From Candidatus Defluviibacterium haderslevense (GTDB lineage: Bacteria > Bacteroidota > Bacteroidia > Chitinophagales > Saprospiraceae), in assembly GCA_016712225.1 (NCBI GenBank), contig JADJRL010000003.1, forward strand, positions 3,671,501 through 3,735,500: a stretch of 64,000 nt of DNA. The letters are read 5' to 3'. Of the stretch, positions 37,586-46,290 are shown piece after piece. Position numbers and translations under genes: made by a program. Every line of letters begins with the position of its first letter. The stretch's first letter is position 1. Below the pieces are notes generated by a model. The model was not told the DNA's origin, made no database searches, and was given only the letters and a program-made list of their open reading frames with translations.

Positions 37586-38737
37586 ATGTCTTTTAAGCCT
37601 TCTGACTTACGAATTGGTGTTTTGGGTGGTGGCCAACTTGGCAAAATGTTGGCACAGGAAGCCTCCAAATTAGACATTGAATTAACATTTCTTGACAAAA
37701 GTAAGGATTTTCCAGCAGGAAAAGTTTCACCTTTATTTGTCGAAGGTGATTTTAACGATTACGATACGGTAATGCGATTCGGGAAAAACTATGACATCAT
37801 TACCATTGAATTAGAACATGTTAATCTTCAGGCACTTTTTGATTTAGAACGGTCTGGAAAAAAGGTATTTCCGCAGCCACATATTTTGCAAATGATTCAA
37901 GATAAAGGCTTGCAAAAGCAATACTTTTTAGAACATGGATATCCTACTGCACCTTTTTTGTTAATCCATGACGCTCAGGAGATCCAGCTTAAAATGGATG
38001 AGGGTTCGATCAATTATCCTTTTGTTCAAAAAACTCGAACAGGAGGTTATGATGGTAAAGGGGTTTCTATTATTAAAAACAAATCCAATTTAGATCTTTT
38101 GCTTCCAGGACCTTCTGTGATTGAACAACTTGCTGATATACAGACTGAGATCAGCATTATAGCTATCCGGAATAGTCAAGGAGATTGTAAAACTTATCCT
38201 GGGGTTTCCATGGATTTTCACCCAACAGCCAATTTAGTTGAATTTCTTAATTGTCCCGCTGGATTAAGCGCTGAATTGGAGTCACAAGCTGAATCCCTCG
38301 CATTTCGGTTAGCCAATGAATTAGGAATAGTTGGTTTATTGGCAGTGGAAATGTTTGTGAATAAAGATGGAACCATCTGGATTAATGAAATGGCTCCAAG
38401 ACCACATAATAGTGGACATCACACTTTGGATAATGGTGCAACAAGTCAATTTGCAAATCACATCAGAGCTATTTCCGGATTGCCTTTAGGCTGCACTTAT
38501 GGGGATCGGGCAGCAATAATGATCAACCTTATTGGTGAAAAGGACTATAGTGGCCCGGTAAGGTATCAAGGTATGGAATCTTGTTTAGAATTAGATGGAG
38601 TACATATACACTTGTATGGCAAATTAGAAACCAAGCCATTTCGAAAAATGGGACATATAACTGTAACTGGCATAGATTTGGATGAATGTAGACGAAAGGC
38701 AAATTTTGTATCAAATACAATAAAAGTAATTTCATGA
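37586..38737 (+). CDS. purK: 5-(carboxyamino)imidazole ribonucleotide synthase
   Basis: 383 residues, ATP-grasp enzyme. It begins with RIGVLGGGQLGKMLAQEA and has FVQKTRTGGYDGKGV and VEMFVNKDGTIWINEMAPRP followed by NSGHHT. It carboxylates AIR with bicarbonate and ATP to N5-CAIR, which PurE then rearranges. Its TGA overlaps the purE start (ATGA), so the two steps are translationally coupled. Confidence 0.96.
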   Translation: MSFKPSDLRIGVLGGGQLGKMLAQEASKLDIELTFLDKSKDFPAGKVSPLFVEGDFNDYDTVMRFGKNYDIITIELEHVNLQALFDLERSGKKVFPQPHILQMIQDKGLQKQYFLEHGYPTAPFLLIHDAQEIQLKMDEGSINYPFVQKTRTGGYDGKGVSIIKNKSNLDLLLPGPSVIEQLADIQTEISIIAIRNSQGDCKTYPGVSMDFHPTANLVEFLNCPAGLSAELESQAESLAFRLANELGIVGLLAVEMFVNKDGTIWINEMAPRPHNSGHHTLDNGATSQFANHIRAISGLPLGCTYGDRAAIMINLIGEKDYSGPVRYQGMESCLELDGVHIHLYGKLETKPFRKMGHITVTGIDLDECRRKANFVSNTIKVIS

Positions 38738-39222
38738 TAACACCGATAGTAGGGATTATAATGGGTTCAGATAGTGATTTTGGGATCATGCAGGAAGCCG
38801 CTCATTTTTTAAAGGAATGTAATGTCCCGTTTGAATTGAAAGTGGTATCTGCTCATAGAACTCCTGAGTATATGGTGGACTATGCAAAATCAGCCAAATC
38901 ACGAGGTATTAAAATTATAATAGCCGGAGCGGGTGGCGCAGCGCATTTGCCTGGGATGATTGCCTCCTTGACTACATTACCCGTGATAGGAGTTCCTATT
39001 AAATCATCTAATTCTATAGATGGGTGGGATTCGCTTTTATCCATATTGCAAATGCCAAATGGCGTGCCAGTCGCTACTGTAGCACTTAATGGTGCCAAAA
39101 ATGCCGGCATTTTAGCAGCTGAGATTCTCGCTATTTCAGATCCTATATTGGATCAGATATTAGTAGATTTTAAGAATGGAATGCGAGATACGGTTTTATC
39201 TAAAAAACTGGAAAATCAATAA
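38734..39222 (+). CDS. purE: N5-carboxyaminoimidazole ribonucleotide mutase
   Basis: 162 residues, class I PurE. GIIMGSDSDFGIM, the catalytic-loop VVSAHRTPEYM, the AGAGGAAHLPGM loop and PVIGVPIKSSN all match the octameric bacterial mutase. It converts N5-CAIR to CAIR in purine synthesis. It directly follows and overlaps purK. Confidence 0.97.
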   Translation: MITPIVGIIMGSDSDFGIMQEAAHFLKECNVPFELKVVSAHRTPEYMVDYAKSAKSRGIKIIIAGAGGAAHLPGMIASLTTLPVIGVPIKSSNSIDGWDSLLSILQMPNGVPVATVALNGAKNAGILAAEILAISDPILDQILVDFKNGMRDTVLSKKLENQ

Positions 39223-39340
39223 TGTCCATCAACTTTCAATGATTTTTACAAAAGGATAATAATTCATTAATCCCAAATTATTGATTAATAAAGCACATGA
39301 ATTGCTAATCTTCTCCTTATTTTGTTTAAAATATAAATAT

Positions 39341-40085
39341 CCCTGAAAGATAAGGTCAAAAATCAACTTAGTGGGTAACGAATTTCTTAGTTAAAATCGC
39401 GCATAGCCTTGAAAGGTAAGATCTAAAATCGCCTAAGATGGGTATGGGATTCCTTAGTTTAAATAGCGTATATCCCGGAAAGATAAGGTCAAAAATCAAC
39501 TTACTGGGTAACGAATTTCTTAGTTTAAATCGCGCATAGCCCTGAAAGGTAAGGTTTACAATTGCCTAAAATGGGTAGCGAATTCCTTAGTTTAAATAGC
39601 GTATAGACCTAAAAGATAAGGTCAAAAATCAATTTAGTGGGTGACGAATTTCTTAGTTTAAATCGCGGATAGCCCTGAAAGGTAAGGTCTAAAATCGCCT
39701 AAAATGGGTAGCGAATTCCTTAGTTTAAATAGCGTATAGACCTGAAAGATAAGGTCAAAAATCAACTTAGTGGGTGACGAATTTCTTAGTTTAAATCGCG
39801 GATAGCCCTGAAAGGAAAGGTCTAAAATCGCCTAAGATGGATATGTGATTCCTTATTTTAAATATCGTATAGACTTGAAAGATAACTTCAAAAATCAACT
39901 TAATGGGTAACGAATTTCTTAGTTTAAATCGCGGATAGCCCTGAAAGGTAAGGTTTAAAATTGCCTAAAATGGGTAGCGAATTCCTTAGTTTAAATAGCG
40001 TATAGACCTGAAAGATAAGGTCAAAAATCAATTTAGTGTGTAACGAATTTCTTAGTTTAAATGGCGAATAGCCCTGAAAGGGCGA
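39341..40085. repeat. 133-bp-period minisatellite ending in an intact REP
   Basis: The block starting GATAAGGTCAAAAATCAA recurs at 39349, 39482, 39615, 39748, 39881 and 40014: six copies exactly 133 bp apart without any indel. Each 133-bp unit is a dimer of two related halves (67 + 66 bp). Half A reads AGCCCTGAAAGGTAAGG and half B AGACCTGAAAGATAAGG; both then run through a GGGTAnCGAATTnCTTAGTT-type end. A-halves begin GGTAAG at 39415, 39548, 39681, 39814 and 39947. The next position in register (40080) is the middle of the intact REP AGCCCTGAAAGGGCG. No frame is kept open through it. Confidence 0.95.
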
Positions 40086-40152
40086 AATTAATCAACAAAG
40101 GGTGCAGCCCTTTGAAATCAGTAGCGTCGGATTTTTAAGCCCTGAAAGGGCG
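40070..40152. repeat. REP doublet downstream of the RAYT gene
   Basis: AGCCCTGAAAGGGCG at 40070-40084 and again at 40138-40152, spaced 68 bp, with the central hairpin AAAGGG-TGCAG-CCCTTT (about 40098-40114). The second REP ends 7 bases from the RAYT stop codon. Confidence 0.9.
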
Positions 40153-40158
40153 AAATAG

Positions 40159-40611
40159 TTAGTCCCAAATGTAACGTTCATCATATTCAACTTTATATTT
40201 AGTAAGAAATAATCTATATTCATCCTGAAAAGTAATTTTTTCATGATGTTCATACTGGTTCTTAATGTATGCAATTACATGATCAACTTCATAAGGATTC
40301 ACTGAAAAAGCGCCATACCCATCTTGCCAATAAAAATTTTTCAAGGAAACATCTTTAGTTTTCATCCATTTTGAAGAATTGGATTTTAAATTTTCAATCA
40401 GCTTAGTTAGAGCAATTTTTTTTGACAACAAACAAAGTATATGAACATGATCGGTATAGCCCCCACTGATTATAACCTGAGACTCTAATGCATTGCAAAT
40501 TCCTCCTAAATAAGCATGAAGTTCTACATTAAATGGTGGGTGAATTAAAGCTTGTCTGTGCTTTGTGCTAAAAATGATATGTAAGTAGTTTTTTACGAGT
40601 GACTGGCCCAT
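40159..40611 (-). CDS. REP-associated tyrosine transposase (RAYT), IS200-like TnpA fold
   Basis: 150 residues, Y1 HUH single-strand transposase. The HUH pair is His55 and His57 in GYTDHVHIL. The catalytic Tyr is most likely Tyr115 in HVIAYIKNQYEHHEK. The N-terminal KNYLHIIFSTKHRQALI and the C-terminal EYRLFLTKYKVEYDERYIWD match the RAYT / transposase-17 family. It appears intact. REP palindromes lie directly at both ends (40070-40152 and from 40625), and further doublets lie at 31.3-31.6 kb. Known RAYTs cut and join their cognate REPs; this gene is the likely motor of the repeats here. Confidence 0.92.
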   Translation of the reverse strand: MGQSLVKNYLHIIFSTKHRQALIHPPFNVELHAYLGGICNALESQVIISGGYTDHVHILCLLSKKIALTKLIENLKSNSSKWMKTKDVSLKNFYWQDGYGAFSVNPYEVDHVIAYIKNQYEHHEKITFQDEYRLFLTKYKVEYDERYIWD

Positions 40612-40615
40612 ATGA

Positions 40616-40881
40616 ATTAAATTACGCCCTTCCAGGGCTGTTTTAAAATAAAAATTACAAGTGATGGGTTTACATCCATCGCTAATACATTTAGCCCTTT
40701 CAGGGCTAAATGTAAATTTGTACTCATTTATCTGTTTGTTCTATATAGATTAAATTACGCCCTTTCAGGGCTGTTTAGAAATAAAAATTACAATCGATGG
40801 GTTTGCACCCATCGCTAGGATATAGAGCCCTTTCAGGGCTAAATGTAAGTTTGTACTCATTTATCTGTTTATCCCATTTAA
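40616..40881. repeat. Tandem 133-bp REPIN units upstream of the RAYT gene
   Basis: Two units start at 40616 and 40749 (period 133), and a decayed third starts at 40882. Each holds two REPs (40625-40639 and 40693-40707; 40758-40772 and 40826-40840), again 68 bp apart. Between them is a hairpin of the CGATGGGT...ACCCATCG type (about 40662-40681 and 40794-40814). The first REP starts 14 bases upstream of the RAYT ATG. Confidence 0.92.
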
Positions 40882-41138
40882 ATTAAATTTATACCTTTTT
40901 AGGGGTGTTCAAAAATATAAATCAACAATCGTTGGGTTAGCTTCAATCTCTAATCTAAAAAGCTCCATTTAGGGCAAGATGTTTGCAAGCTTACTCCGAT
41001 TTTTTTTTACAAATTTAATATTTACTTCAAATTTGGATTCAACCTTATAAAGTTCCAGGAAAATATTATTGTAATAATTTGAAAGAGAATGTGTTATACG
41101 AATTTTAAATCTAATAAATTATAAATATTTGCCCCCAA
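40882..41138. other. Intergenic remainder with decayed REPIN
   Basis: A third 133-bp unit is recognisable only by ATTAAATTTATACC and CGTTGGGTTAGCTTC. After about 40985 I see no repeat or gene. Confidence 0.5.
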
Positions 41139-41813
41139 CTAATATCGTTTTTTATAATCTCGGCGGTACATGAGTTTAAGTCCGATGGATAATGCGTGGT
41201 GTGTAAAGTTTGTTCGGGAACCATCAACTTCCTGTGATAAATAATGGTCGCCAAAAACAGGAGCAAATATTACAGATGGAGAAAGCGTCCATAATTTGGA
41301 TAATCCAAAATCTATACCAGCACCAAGGCCGATGGCAAAGAGGTGCTGATTGTTTAAATAGGCCTCCGTTTCAGGGGTAAATGAACGATGTGAAAATATG
41401 TAAGCAGGCTGAATAATGAAATGGAAGCCCTTTGTGAAGAAATTACCCGTCTTTTTAAAGGTTGGGCAGTTGCAATCATCTTTAAAGCTAAATGGGTAAA
41501 TCTGGGTAGTTACATTAATTTGAGCCGTTAATTCATTAAACTTAAGGTCTTGGATATTGTCAATTGCAACTTTATTTTGACCAAAGCCAAGTTTGACACC
41601 AGGTAAAAACTCCAGGCGATAATTTTTAAGTCTCAACCAATAATTAATCCCCAATTCAAAAGATTGATAGGCATCATCTAAATTATTTCCAGAAACAGGA
41701 TTCGATGCTTCACTATTCAAATTATGGTGAGTAGTAGCTAATTCGAGGCCAATTTGACCAGACGATGTTTGAATGAATAGGAGTGTTAAGGCTAATATGG
41801 AGAATTGTTTCAT
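41139..41813 (-). CDS. Predicted outer-membrane beta-barrel protein
   Basis: 224 residues, signal peptide MKQFSILALTLLFIQTSSGQ. Alternating strands (FELGINYWLRLKNYRLEFLP, FAIGLGAGIDFGL, HALSIGLKLMYRR) suggest a small porin-like barrel of the PorT/OmpW size class. An insertion, DDCNCPTF, probably sits in an extracellular loop. No specific family is recognised. Divergent from rimO. Confidence 0.65.
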   Translation of the reverse strand: MKQFSILALTLLFIQTSSGQIGLELATTHHNLNSEASNPVSGNNLDDAYQSFELGINYWLRLKNYRLEFLPGVKLGFGQNKVAIDNIQDLKFNELTAQINVTTQIYPFSFKDDCNCPTFKKTGNFFTKGFHFIIQPAYIFSHRSFTPETEAYLNNQHLFAIGLGAGIDFGLSKLWTLSPSVIFAPVFGDHYLSQEVDGSRTNFTHHALSIGLKLMYRRDYKKRY

Positions 41814-41843
41814 AACTTATTAACGCAAGCTACGAAGCTTCAT

Positions 41844-41851
41844 TATCTTTG
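41844..41851 (+). promoter_or_regulatory. rimO -7 promoter element (TATCTTTG)
   Basis: Exact TAnnTTTG, placing transcription near 41858. This rules out an upstream start at 41805 and supports the TTG at 41868 as the rimO start. Confidence 0.5.
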
Positions 41852-41867
41852 CACAATAATTTTTATA

Positions 41868-43178
41868 TTGAAGGCTAAGAATTACCGAAAGGAAAAAGTA
41901 CAATTGATTACATTAGGATGTTCCAAAAATCTAGTTGATTCAGAACAATTAATGACCCAGCTTGATCACAATGAATATCATGTAGAGCACAATCCGGATC
42001 ATAGCAAACTGGCGGACATTATCATTATAAATACGTGTGGATTCATCGATCGGGCTAAGGAAGAATCCATAGATACAATTCTCCATTATGCAGCTTTGAG
42101 GAAAGAAGGAAAGATTTCTAAATTATTGGTGACTGGGTGTCTGTCACATAGATACAAAGACAACCTGGAAGTAGAAATCCCTGAAGTTGATGGTTATTTT
42201 GGAACTATGGAAATGCCCACACTTTTGGCACGATTAAATGCTGATTATAAGTATGAGCTTATCGGTGAAAGATTAACCAGTACCCCTAGTCATTTTGCTT
42301 ATTTGAAAATTTCAGAAGGTTGTAATAGAACTTGTTCTTTTTGTGCCATACCCTTGATGCGGGGCAAACATGTTTCAGTAGAAATAGATCAATTGGTTAA
42401 ACAAGCTCAGAACTTTGCTAAAAACGGAGTAAAAGAGCTGATTCTTATAGCTCAGGAATTAACATATTATGGTTTAGATTTGTATAAAAGAAGGGCTTTG
42501 TCAGAATTGTTGGACCAACTTTGTGAAGTAGAGGGGATTGAATGGATTCGTTTGCATTATTCTTATCCCTCTAAATTTCCACTAGATGTTATTCATACCA
42601 TGAACAAACAATCTAAGGTGTGTAATTATTTAGATATCCCACTTCAACATGCTACTGATCGGATGTTATTAGCAATGAAGCGCCAAATAAATAAAAAAGA
42701 AACTGTTGAATTAATACAATCCATCCGACAAATCATCCCTGATATAAGTTTGAGAACTACCATGTTGGTAGGTTTTCCGGGTGAAACAGAAGAGGATTTC
42801 GAAGAGTTATGTGAGTTTATTAAAGAACACAAGTTTGATCGTTTAGGTGTTTTTCAATATTCCCATGAAGAGGATACATCAGCACATGATCTTGTAGATT
42901 CAGTATCTGCAGAACTTAAGGAATATCGGGCTCAACGATTAATGCAAATTCAGGAAGACATTTCTTATGAATTAAATGAAAAAAAACGAGGTAAAAAGTA
43001 TAAAATAATCATAGATCGGGTTGAAGGAGAATATTTTATTGGACGAACAGAAGGAGATAGTCCGGAAGTCGACAATGAAGTATTGATTTCCGCAAAGCAA
43101 TACGTTAGAATAGGGGATTTTGTTGATGTGATTATTCGCGACTCAACACATTTTGATTTAATTGGAGAAGTAGTTTGA
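41868..43178 (+). CDS. rimO: Ribosomal protein uS12 methylthiotransferase RimO
   Basis: 436 residues from a TTG start at 41868; the frame is open to 41805, but a promoter-like TATCTTTG lies between the two. The N-terminal UPF0004 domain carries three cluster cysteines (LGCSKNLVDSEQL, INTCGFIDRAKEES, VTGCLSHRY). The radical-SAM CxxxCxxC is at 152-159 (GCNRTCSFCAI), and a C-terminal TRAM segment follows. RimO methylthiolates an Asp of uS12. LGCSKN...DS and PLMRGKHVS distinguish it from MiaB. The next gene starts 5 bp on. Confidence 0.93.
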   Translation: MKAKNYRKEKVQLITLGCSKNLVDSEQLMTQLDHNEYHVEHNPDHSKLADIIIINTCGFIDRAKEESIDTILHYAALRKEGKISKLLVTGCLSHRYKDNLEVEIPEVDGYFGTMEMPTLLARLNADYKYELIGERLTSTPSHFAYLKISEGCNRTCSFCAIPLMRGKHVSVEIDQLVKQAQNFAKNGVKELILIAQELTYYGLDLYKRRALSELLDQLCEVEGIEWIRLHYSYPSKFPLDVIHTMNKQSKVCNYLDIPLQHATDRMLLAMKRQINKKETVELIQSIRQIIPDISLRTTMLVGFPGETEEDFEELCEFIKEHKFDRLGVFQYSHEEDTSAHDLVDSVSAELKEYRAQRLMQIQEDISYELNEKKRGKKYKIIIDRVEGEYFIGRTEGDSPEVDNEVLISAKQYVRIGDFVDVIIRDSTHFDLIGEVV

Positions 43179-43183
43179 ATTAA

Positions 43184-43627
43184 ATGAGTAAAACATCCAT
43201 TTATCAACGAGAAGTGACACCAATGGTGCAGGCTGCTATTGTGTTTGGATTGATACTGGTCATTTTTTTTGGATTGTATTTTGGTCACTTGCTTAGGTGG
43301 TATGCATTTGATCCAATGGATATTTGGTTGGTCGGTACGGCAATGATGCTATTCTATATATTATTTAATTGTATTTTTGGTTTTAACAATGAAAATATCA
43401 CCACATACTTTAGGAACTCCATATACAGTTATATTGTATTAGTAGTGGCAACTTGTTTATTAAGCCAATGGATTACCAAAGTATCTGTTTTTGATGCCAA
43501 AACGTATTCATGGATATTGGTTGTATTTTCAATCGTATATTTAATTTTTATGACCGTTCTTGGATTAATTAAAAAAATTGTTTCACTAGCTATAAAACAA
43601 GATAAAAAATTACAAAATGAGGATTAA
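43184..43627 (+). CDS. Four-helix membrane protein of unknown function
   Basis: 147 residues. Hydrophobic helices are at about 13-35, 45-65, 75-95 and 105-130, with no signal peptide and a basic Lys-rich tail (IKQDKKLQNED). No family is recognised. It lies between rimO (5-bp gap) and msrB (11-base overlap), so it is in the same transcription unit. Confidence 0.65.
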   Translation: MSKTSIYQREVTPMVQAAIVFGLILVIFFGLYFGHLLRWYAFDPMDIWLVGTAMMLFYILFNCIFGFNNENITTYFRNSIYSYIVLVVATCLLSQWITKVSVFDAKTYSWILVVFSIVYLIFMTVLGLIKKIVSLAIKQDKKLQNED

Positions 43628-44159
43628 TTATTTGCTTTACATTGTGGGATTATTTTTAAGTGGATGTTCTTGTTCTTGTCAGAAATCGTCCGTTCAGAAA
43701 TCGGTAAAGGACGATGCCAATATTGACACTACAATTGTAATTCCACAACATATTGAACCCATCACGTTGACAGATGAAGAATGGCGAAAAAAATTATCTG
43801 AAGAAAGTTATTACGTTATGCGTGAAAAAGGTACGGAAAGGTCTTTTACGGGTAAGCTTTGGGATAATCATCAGACAGGTATATATCTATGTAACGCTTG
43901 TCAATTACCTCTGTTCAGCTCAGCTACAAAATTTGAATCTGGAACCGGCTGGCCAAGTTTTTTTAAACCTATACGAAATGACTTAGTTTCAGAAATCGTG
44001 GATGATACATACGGTATGATTAGAAAAGAAATTGTTTGTAGTCGGTGCAAAGGTCATTTAGGCCATGTATTTGATGATGGTCCGGCGCCCACGGGTCTGA
44101 GGTATTGCATGAATTCAGTTTCTTTGAAATTTATCCCCACGGGGAGTCTGCCTAAATAA
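43617..44159 (+). CDS. msrB: Peptide-methionine (R)-S-oxide reductase, lipoprotein form
   Basis: 180 residues. MRINYLLYIVGLFLSGC is a lipoprotein signal, so this MsrB acts in the periplasm or at the outer membrane. The enzyme domain spans about 55-175. It has two zinc CxxC pairs (CNACQLPLF and CSRCKGHLGHVF), the ESGTGWPSF substrate pocket and catalytic Cys in LRYCMNSVSL. It reduces methionine-R-sulfoxide in proteins. Its start overlaps the upstream membrane-protein gene. Confidence 0.93.
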   Translation: MRINYLLYIVGLFLSGCSCSCQKSSVQKSVKDDANIDTTIVIPQHIEPITLTDEEWRKKLSEESYYVMREKGTERSFTGKLWDNHQTGIYLCNACQLPLFSSATKFESGTGWPSFFKPIRNDLVSEIVDDTYGMIRKEIVCSRCKGHLGHVFDDGPAPTGLRYCMNSVSLKFIPTGSLPK

Positions 44160-44186
44160 GTGTAAAATTTTTAAATATTAATATAT

Positions 44187-44471
44187 TTATTTCATCCAGT
44201 CAAAATGAAATCCATATATACTTCCAAAAACTACCAAGCTGACGATGGAGATCATGATCAAAGTCCATAATAGCGGAAAGTACCAGGAAGGAATTTTAGA
44301 TCGATCCAGTTTTTCTGCAATCCAACTAATAACTATTATGGAGAAATTAACTAATATGATCAAAACACTTAGAAAAAAAGCAACATAATCATTAAATACA
44401 AACAAGAATGCAAGAATTAACCCATATATTAAGCAGATTTCAACAAAAGGGAAGGATTTGGGTTCTTTCAT
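44187..44471 (-). CDS. Small three-helix membrane protein
   Basis: 95 residues from the ATG at 44471 (MKEPKSFPFVEICLIYG); an in-frame ATG at 44498 would add nine. Helices are at about 8-28, 30-50 and 65-88. No family is recognised. It is convergent with msrB and divergent from the DUF6794-like gene. Confidence 0.5.
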   Translation of the reverse strand: MKEPKSFPFVEICLIYGLILAFLFVFNDYVAFFLSVLIILVNFSIIVISWIAEKLDRSKIPSWYFPLLWTLIMISIVSLVVFGSIYGFHFDWMK

Positions 44472-44518
44472 GATCAAATAATAGATTCGTATAGTCATTC
44501 GTTCAACAATAAAAAAAC

Positions 44519-45034
44519 ATGGTAAGAGGTATTATTGTTTTGTTACTCCTATTCAGTTGTAAAAATTTGTGGTCTCAGGCTACAGATACTGCACTTCAAC
44601 GCAAGATCTATAATGAAAGAATTCAAAAGACCCGAATTGCTGATGTTTATATACCAATGAACACCAATGATGCGATGAATGAGCTATTAAGACTATCAGA
44701 CTCTGTAGCAAGAGAAAAAATCAAAACGACCAAAGAAGATACCATAGCCAGTAAATTGCATTTTAGTTTAGGCAGGTGGATGCAGATTAATTGGGGCTTT
44801 GATGAAGGTAGTAGGTTGAGTCATTATTATAGGACAAAAGGAGTTACTTACACTGATGATATGATTGATTTATTAATTAGATCTTTTTACCGGACTATAG
44901 TTAAACAACCCCTAGAAGAAGAGAAATTAATTCAAAAATACATTGATCTTAGAAAGCAGGAAAATATTGAAAAAAAGAAAAAAGCTAAAGTAGTTCAAAC
45001 AATAACTCGAACCAAAAAGCCCCATAATGAATAA
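44519..45034 (+). CDS. Exported DUF6794-like protein
   Basis: 171 residues with signal peptide MVRGIIVLLLLFSCKNLWSQ. The central part, NTNDAMNELLRLSD then KLHFSLGRWMQINWGFDEGS and RLSHYYRTKGVTYTDDMIDL, is a conserved Bacteroidota domain I recognise as DUF6794-like (HFSLG.W...NW.L...SRL..Y....G..H.DDMS). Its function is unknown. The C-terminus is very basic (KKKKAKVVQTITRTKK). The M48 peptidase gene follows 30 bp downstream. Confidence 0.65.
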   Translation: MVRGIIVLLLLFSCKNLWSQATDTALQRKIYNERIQKTRIADVYIPMNTNDAMNELLRLSDSVAREKIKTTKEDTIASKLHFSLGRWMQINWGFDEGSRLSHYYRTKGVTYTDDMIDLLIRSFYRTIVKQPLEEEKLIQKYIDLRKQENIEKKKKAKVVQTITRTKKPHNE

Positions 45035-45064
45035 AAATATTCATTTCTAAATAGTTCTGAAGTC

Positions 45065-46153
45065 ATGAATGGAAATCCGGTTACAGTTAGTGCAAAATAT
45101 TATTTTGGAATAAAACCTTCACCTCGAATCATTAATCTTAATATTCAGGATCATCAAATTTCATTTTTACATCCTGATACCTTTGAGGCAATTATTTGGG
45201 ATGTTTCAAAAGTTCAATTAGCTACGTATAAAGAGGATCATTTAATTCTTCGATATGGAAATAAAGATCCATTTGAATATCTGGAGTGTAATCAAAGTGA
45301 AGATATTGAATGCATAAGGTCTAAGGTCTCAGCATCATCGCTATTTAATCAAAAATCTAATTTAAAAAGTAATACTTCTTTGTTGGGTATCTTTTCGATA
45401 TTAATAGGTTTTGTTCTTCTGCTGGGGTTCAGTTATTTTTACGCATTACCTTCATTGAACCAATGGGCAGCCAATCGAACACCTAAGGAATGGGAAATTA
45501 AAATGGGAGACAGCGCTATACAGCAATTCTTAGCAAATGAACAGGAAGATGTAAATAAATCCATTATTTTAAATCAATTCTTTGATTCCTTAAATATTTC
45601 TTCAGTCTATCCCATCAAATTGTACGTTGTGAATGACTCAATCATTAATGCATTCGCTATGCCAGGTGGGCATATCGTTGTTTATAAGGGAATTTTGGAT
45701 CGCATGTGTTCATATCAAGAATTGGTTGGATTACTAGGCCATGAATTAGCTCACATCGAAAAGCAACATAGTTTAAAAACGATCTATCAGACCGTTTCTT
45801 CTTATCTTATGATCTCATTGATATTTGGTGATTTAACTGGAATAGCTGCAATTTTTGTAGAACAGGCTAATAATATTAAGAACCTGAGTTATTCCAGGTC
45901 ATTTGAATTAGAGTCCGATCAAGAAGGATTAAGGCTAATGCTAGAGAGAAATATTAATCCTCAAGGACTACTGGATCTATTCAATATTTTGAAAAGTACA
46001 CATACAGATAATCAACTTCAATCCTCTTTTTTTAGCACTCATCCATTGACTGAGGAGCGTATTCAGATCATTGAAGCTAACATTAAGCCAAGTCATACAT
46101 ATCAGCACTATCCTGAATTAGAGCAGCTATTTAATGACCTCCAAAAGAATTAA
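45065..46153 (+). CDS. M48 family metallopeptidase, membrane anchored
   Basis: 362 residues. A soluble N-terminal part (about 1-105) and one membrane helix (about 106-128) precede the peptidase domain. The zinc motif HELAH is at 226-230, and the third ligand is in SRSFELESDQEG. NAFAMPGGHIVVYKGIL is typical of BepA/Oma1-like M48 members, which degrade misfolded membrane or outer-membrane proteins. The N-terminal module resembles Bacteroidota M48 proteins with an appended beta-rich domain. Confidence 0.88.
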   Translation: MNGNPVTVSAKYYFGIKPSPRIINLNIQDHQISFLHPDTFEAIIWDVSKVQLATYKEDHLILRYGNKDPFEYLECNQSEDIECIRSKVSASSLFNQKSNLKSNTSLLGIFSILIGFVLLLGFSYFYALPSLNQWAANRTPKEWEIKMGDSAIQQFLANEQEDVNKSIILNQFFDSLNISSVYPIKLYVVNDSIINAFAMPGGHIVVYKGILDRMCSYQELVGLLGHELAHIEKQHSLKTIYQTVSSYLMISLIFGDLTGIAAIFVEQANNIKNLSYSRSFELESDQEGLRLMLERNINPQGLLDLFNILKSTHTDNQLQSSFFSTHPLTEERIQIIEANIKPSHTYQHYPELEQLFNDLQKN

Positions 46154-46208
46154 AAGTCCTTATTTTGTTGGCAATTCCTGCTCATTAGTTCAAGTATGAA
46201 ATATTTTT

Positions 46209-46216
46209 TAGCTTTG
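46209..46216 (+). promoter_or_regulatory. Possible -7 element (TAGCTTTG) before the Wzz gene
   Basis: Exact TAnnTTTG 75 bases upstream of the ATG, leaving a leader of about 65 bases. No -33 element is clear. Confidence 0.4.
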
Positions 46217-46290
46217 CAGCGTTTTTTCGAACTATACAGAATAAAGCTGGTCAAAGAGCGTTTCAATATTTATCATCTATAAATAGAACA

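Noticed and set aside
39341..40085. CRISPR array
   Set aside because: The regular repeats at first suggest one, but whole 133-bp units are conserved end to end with no unique spacers, the units are far too long, and no cas genes are nearby.
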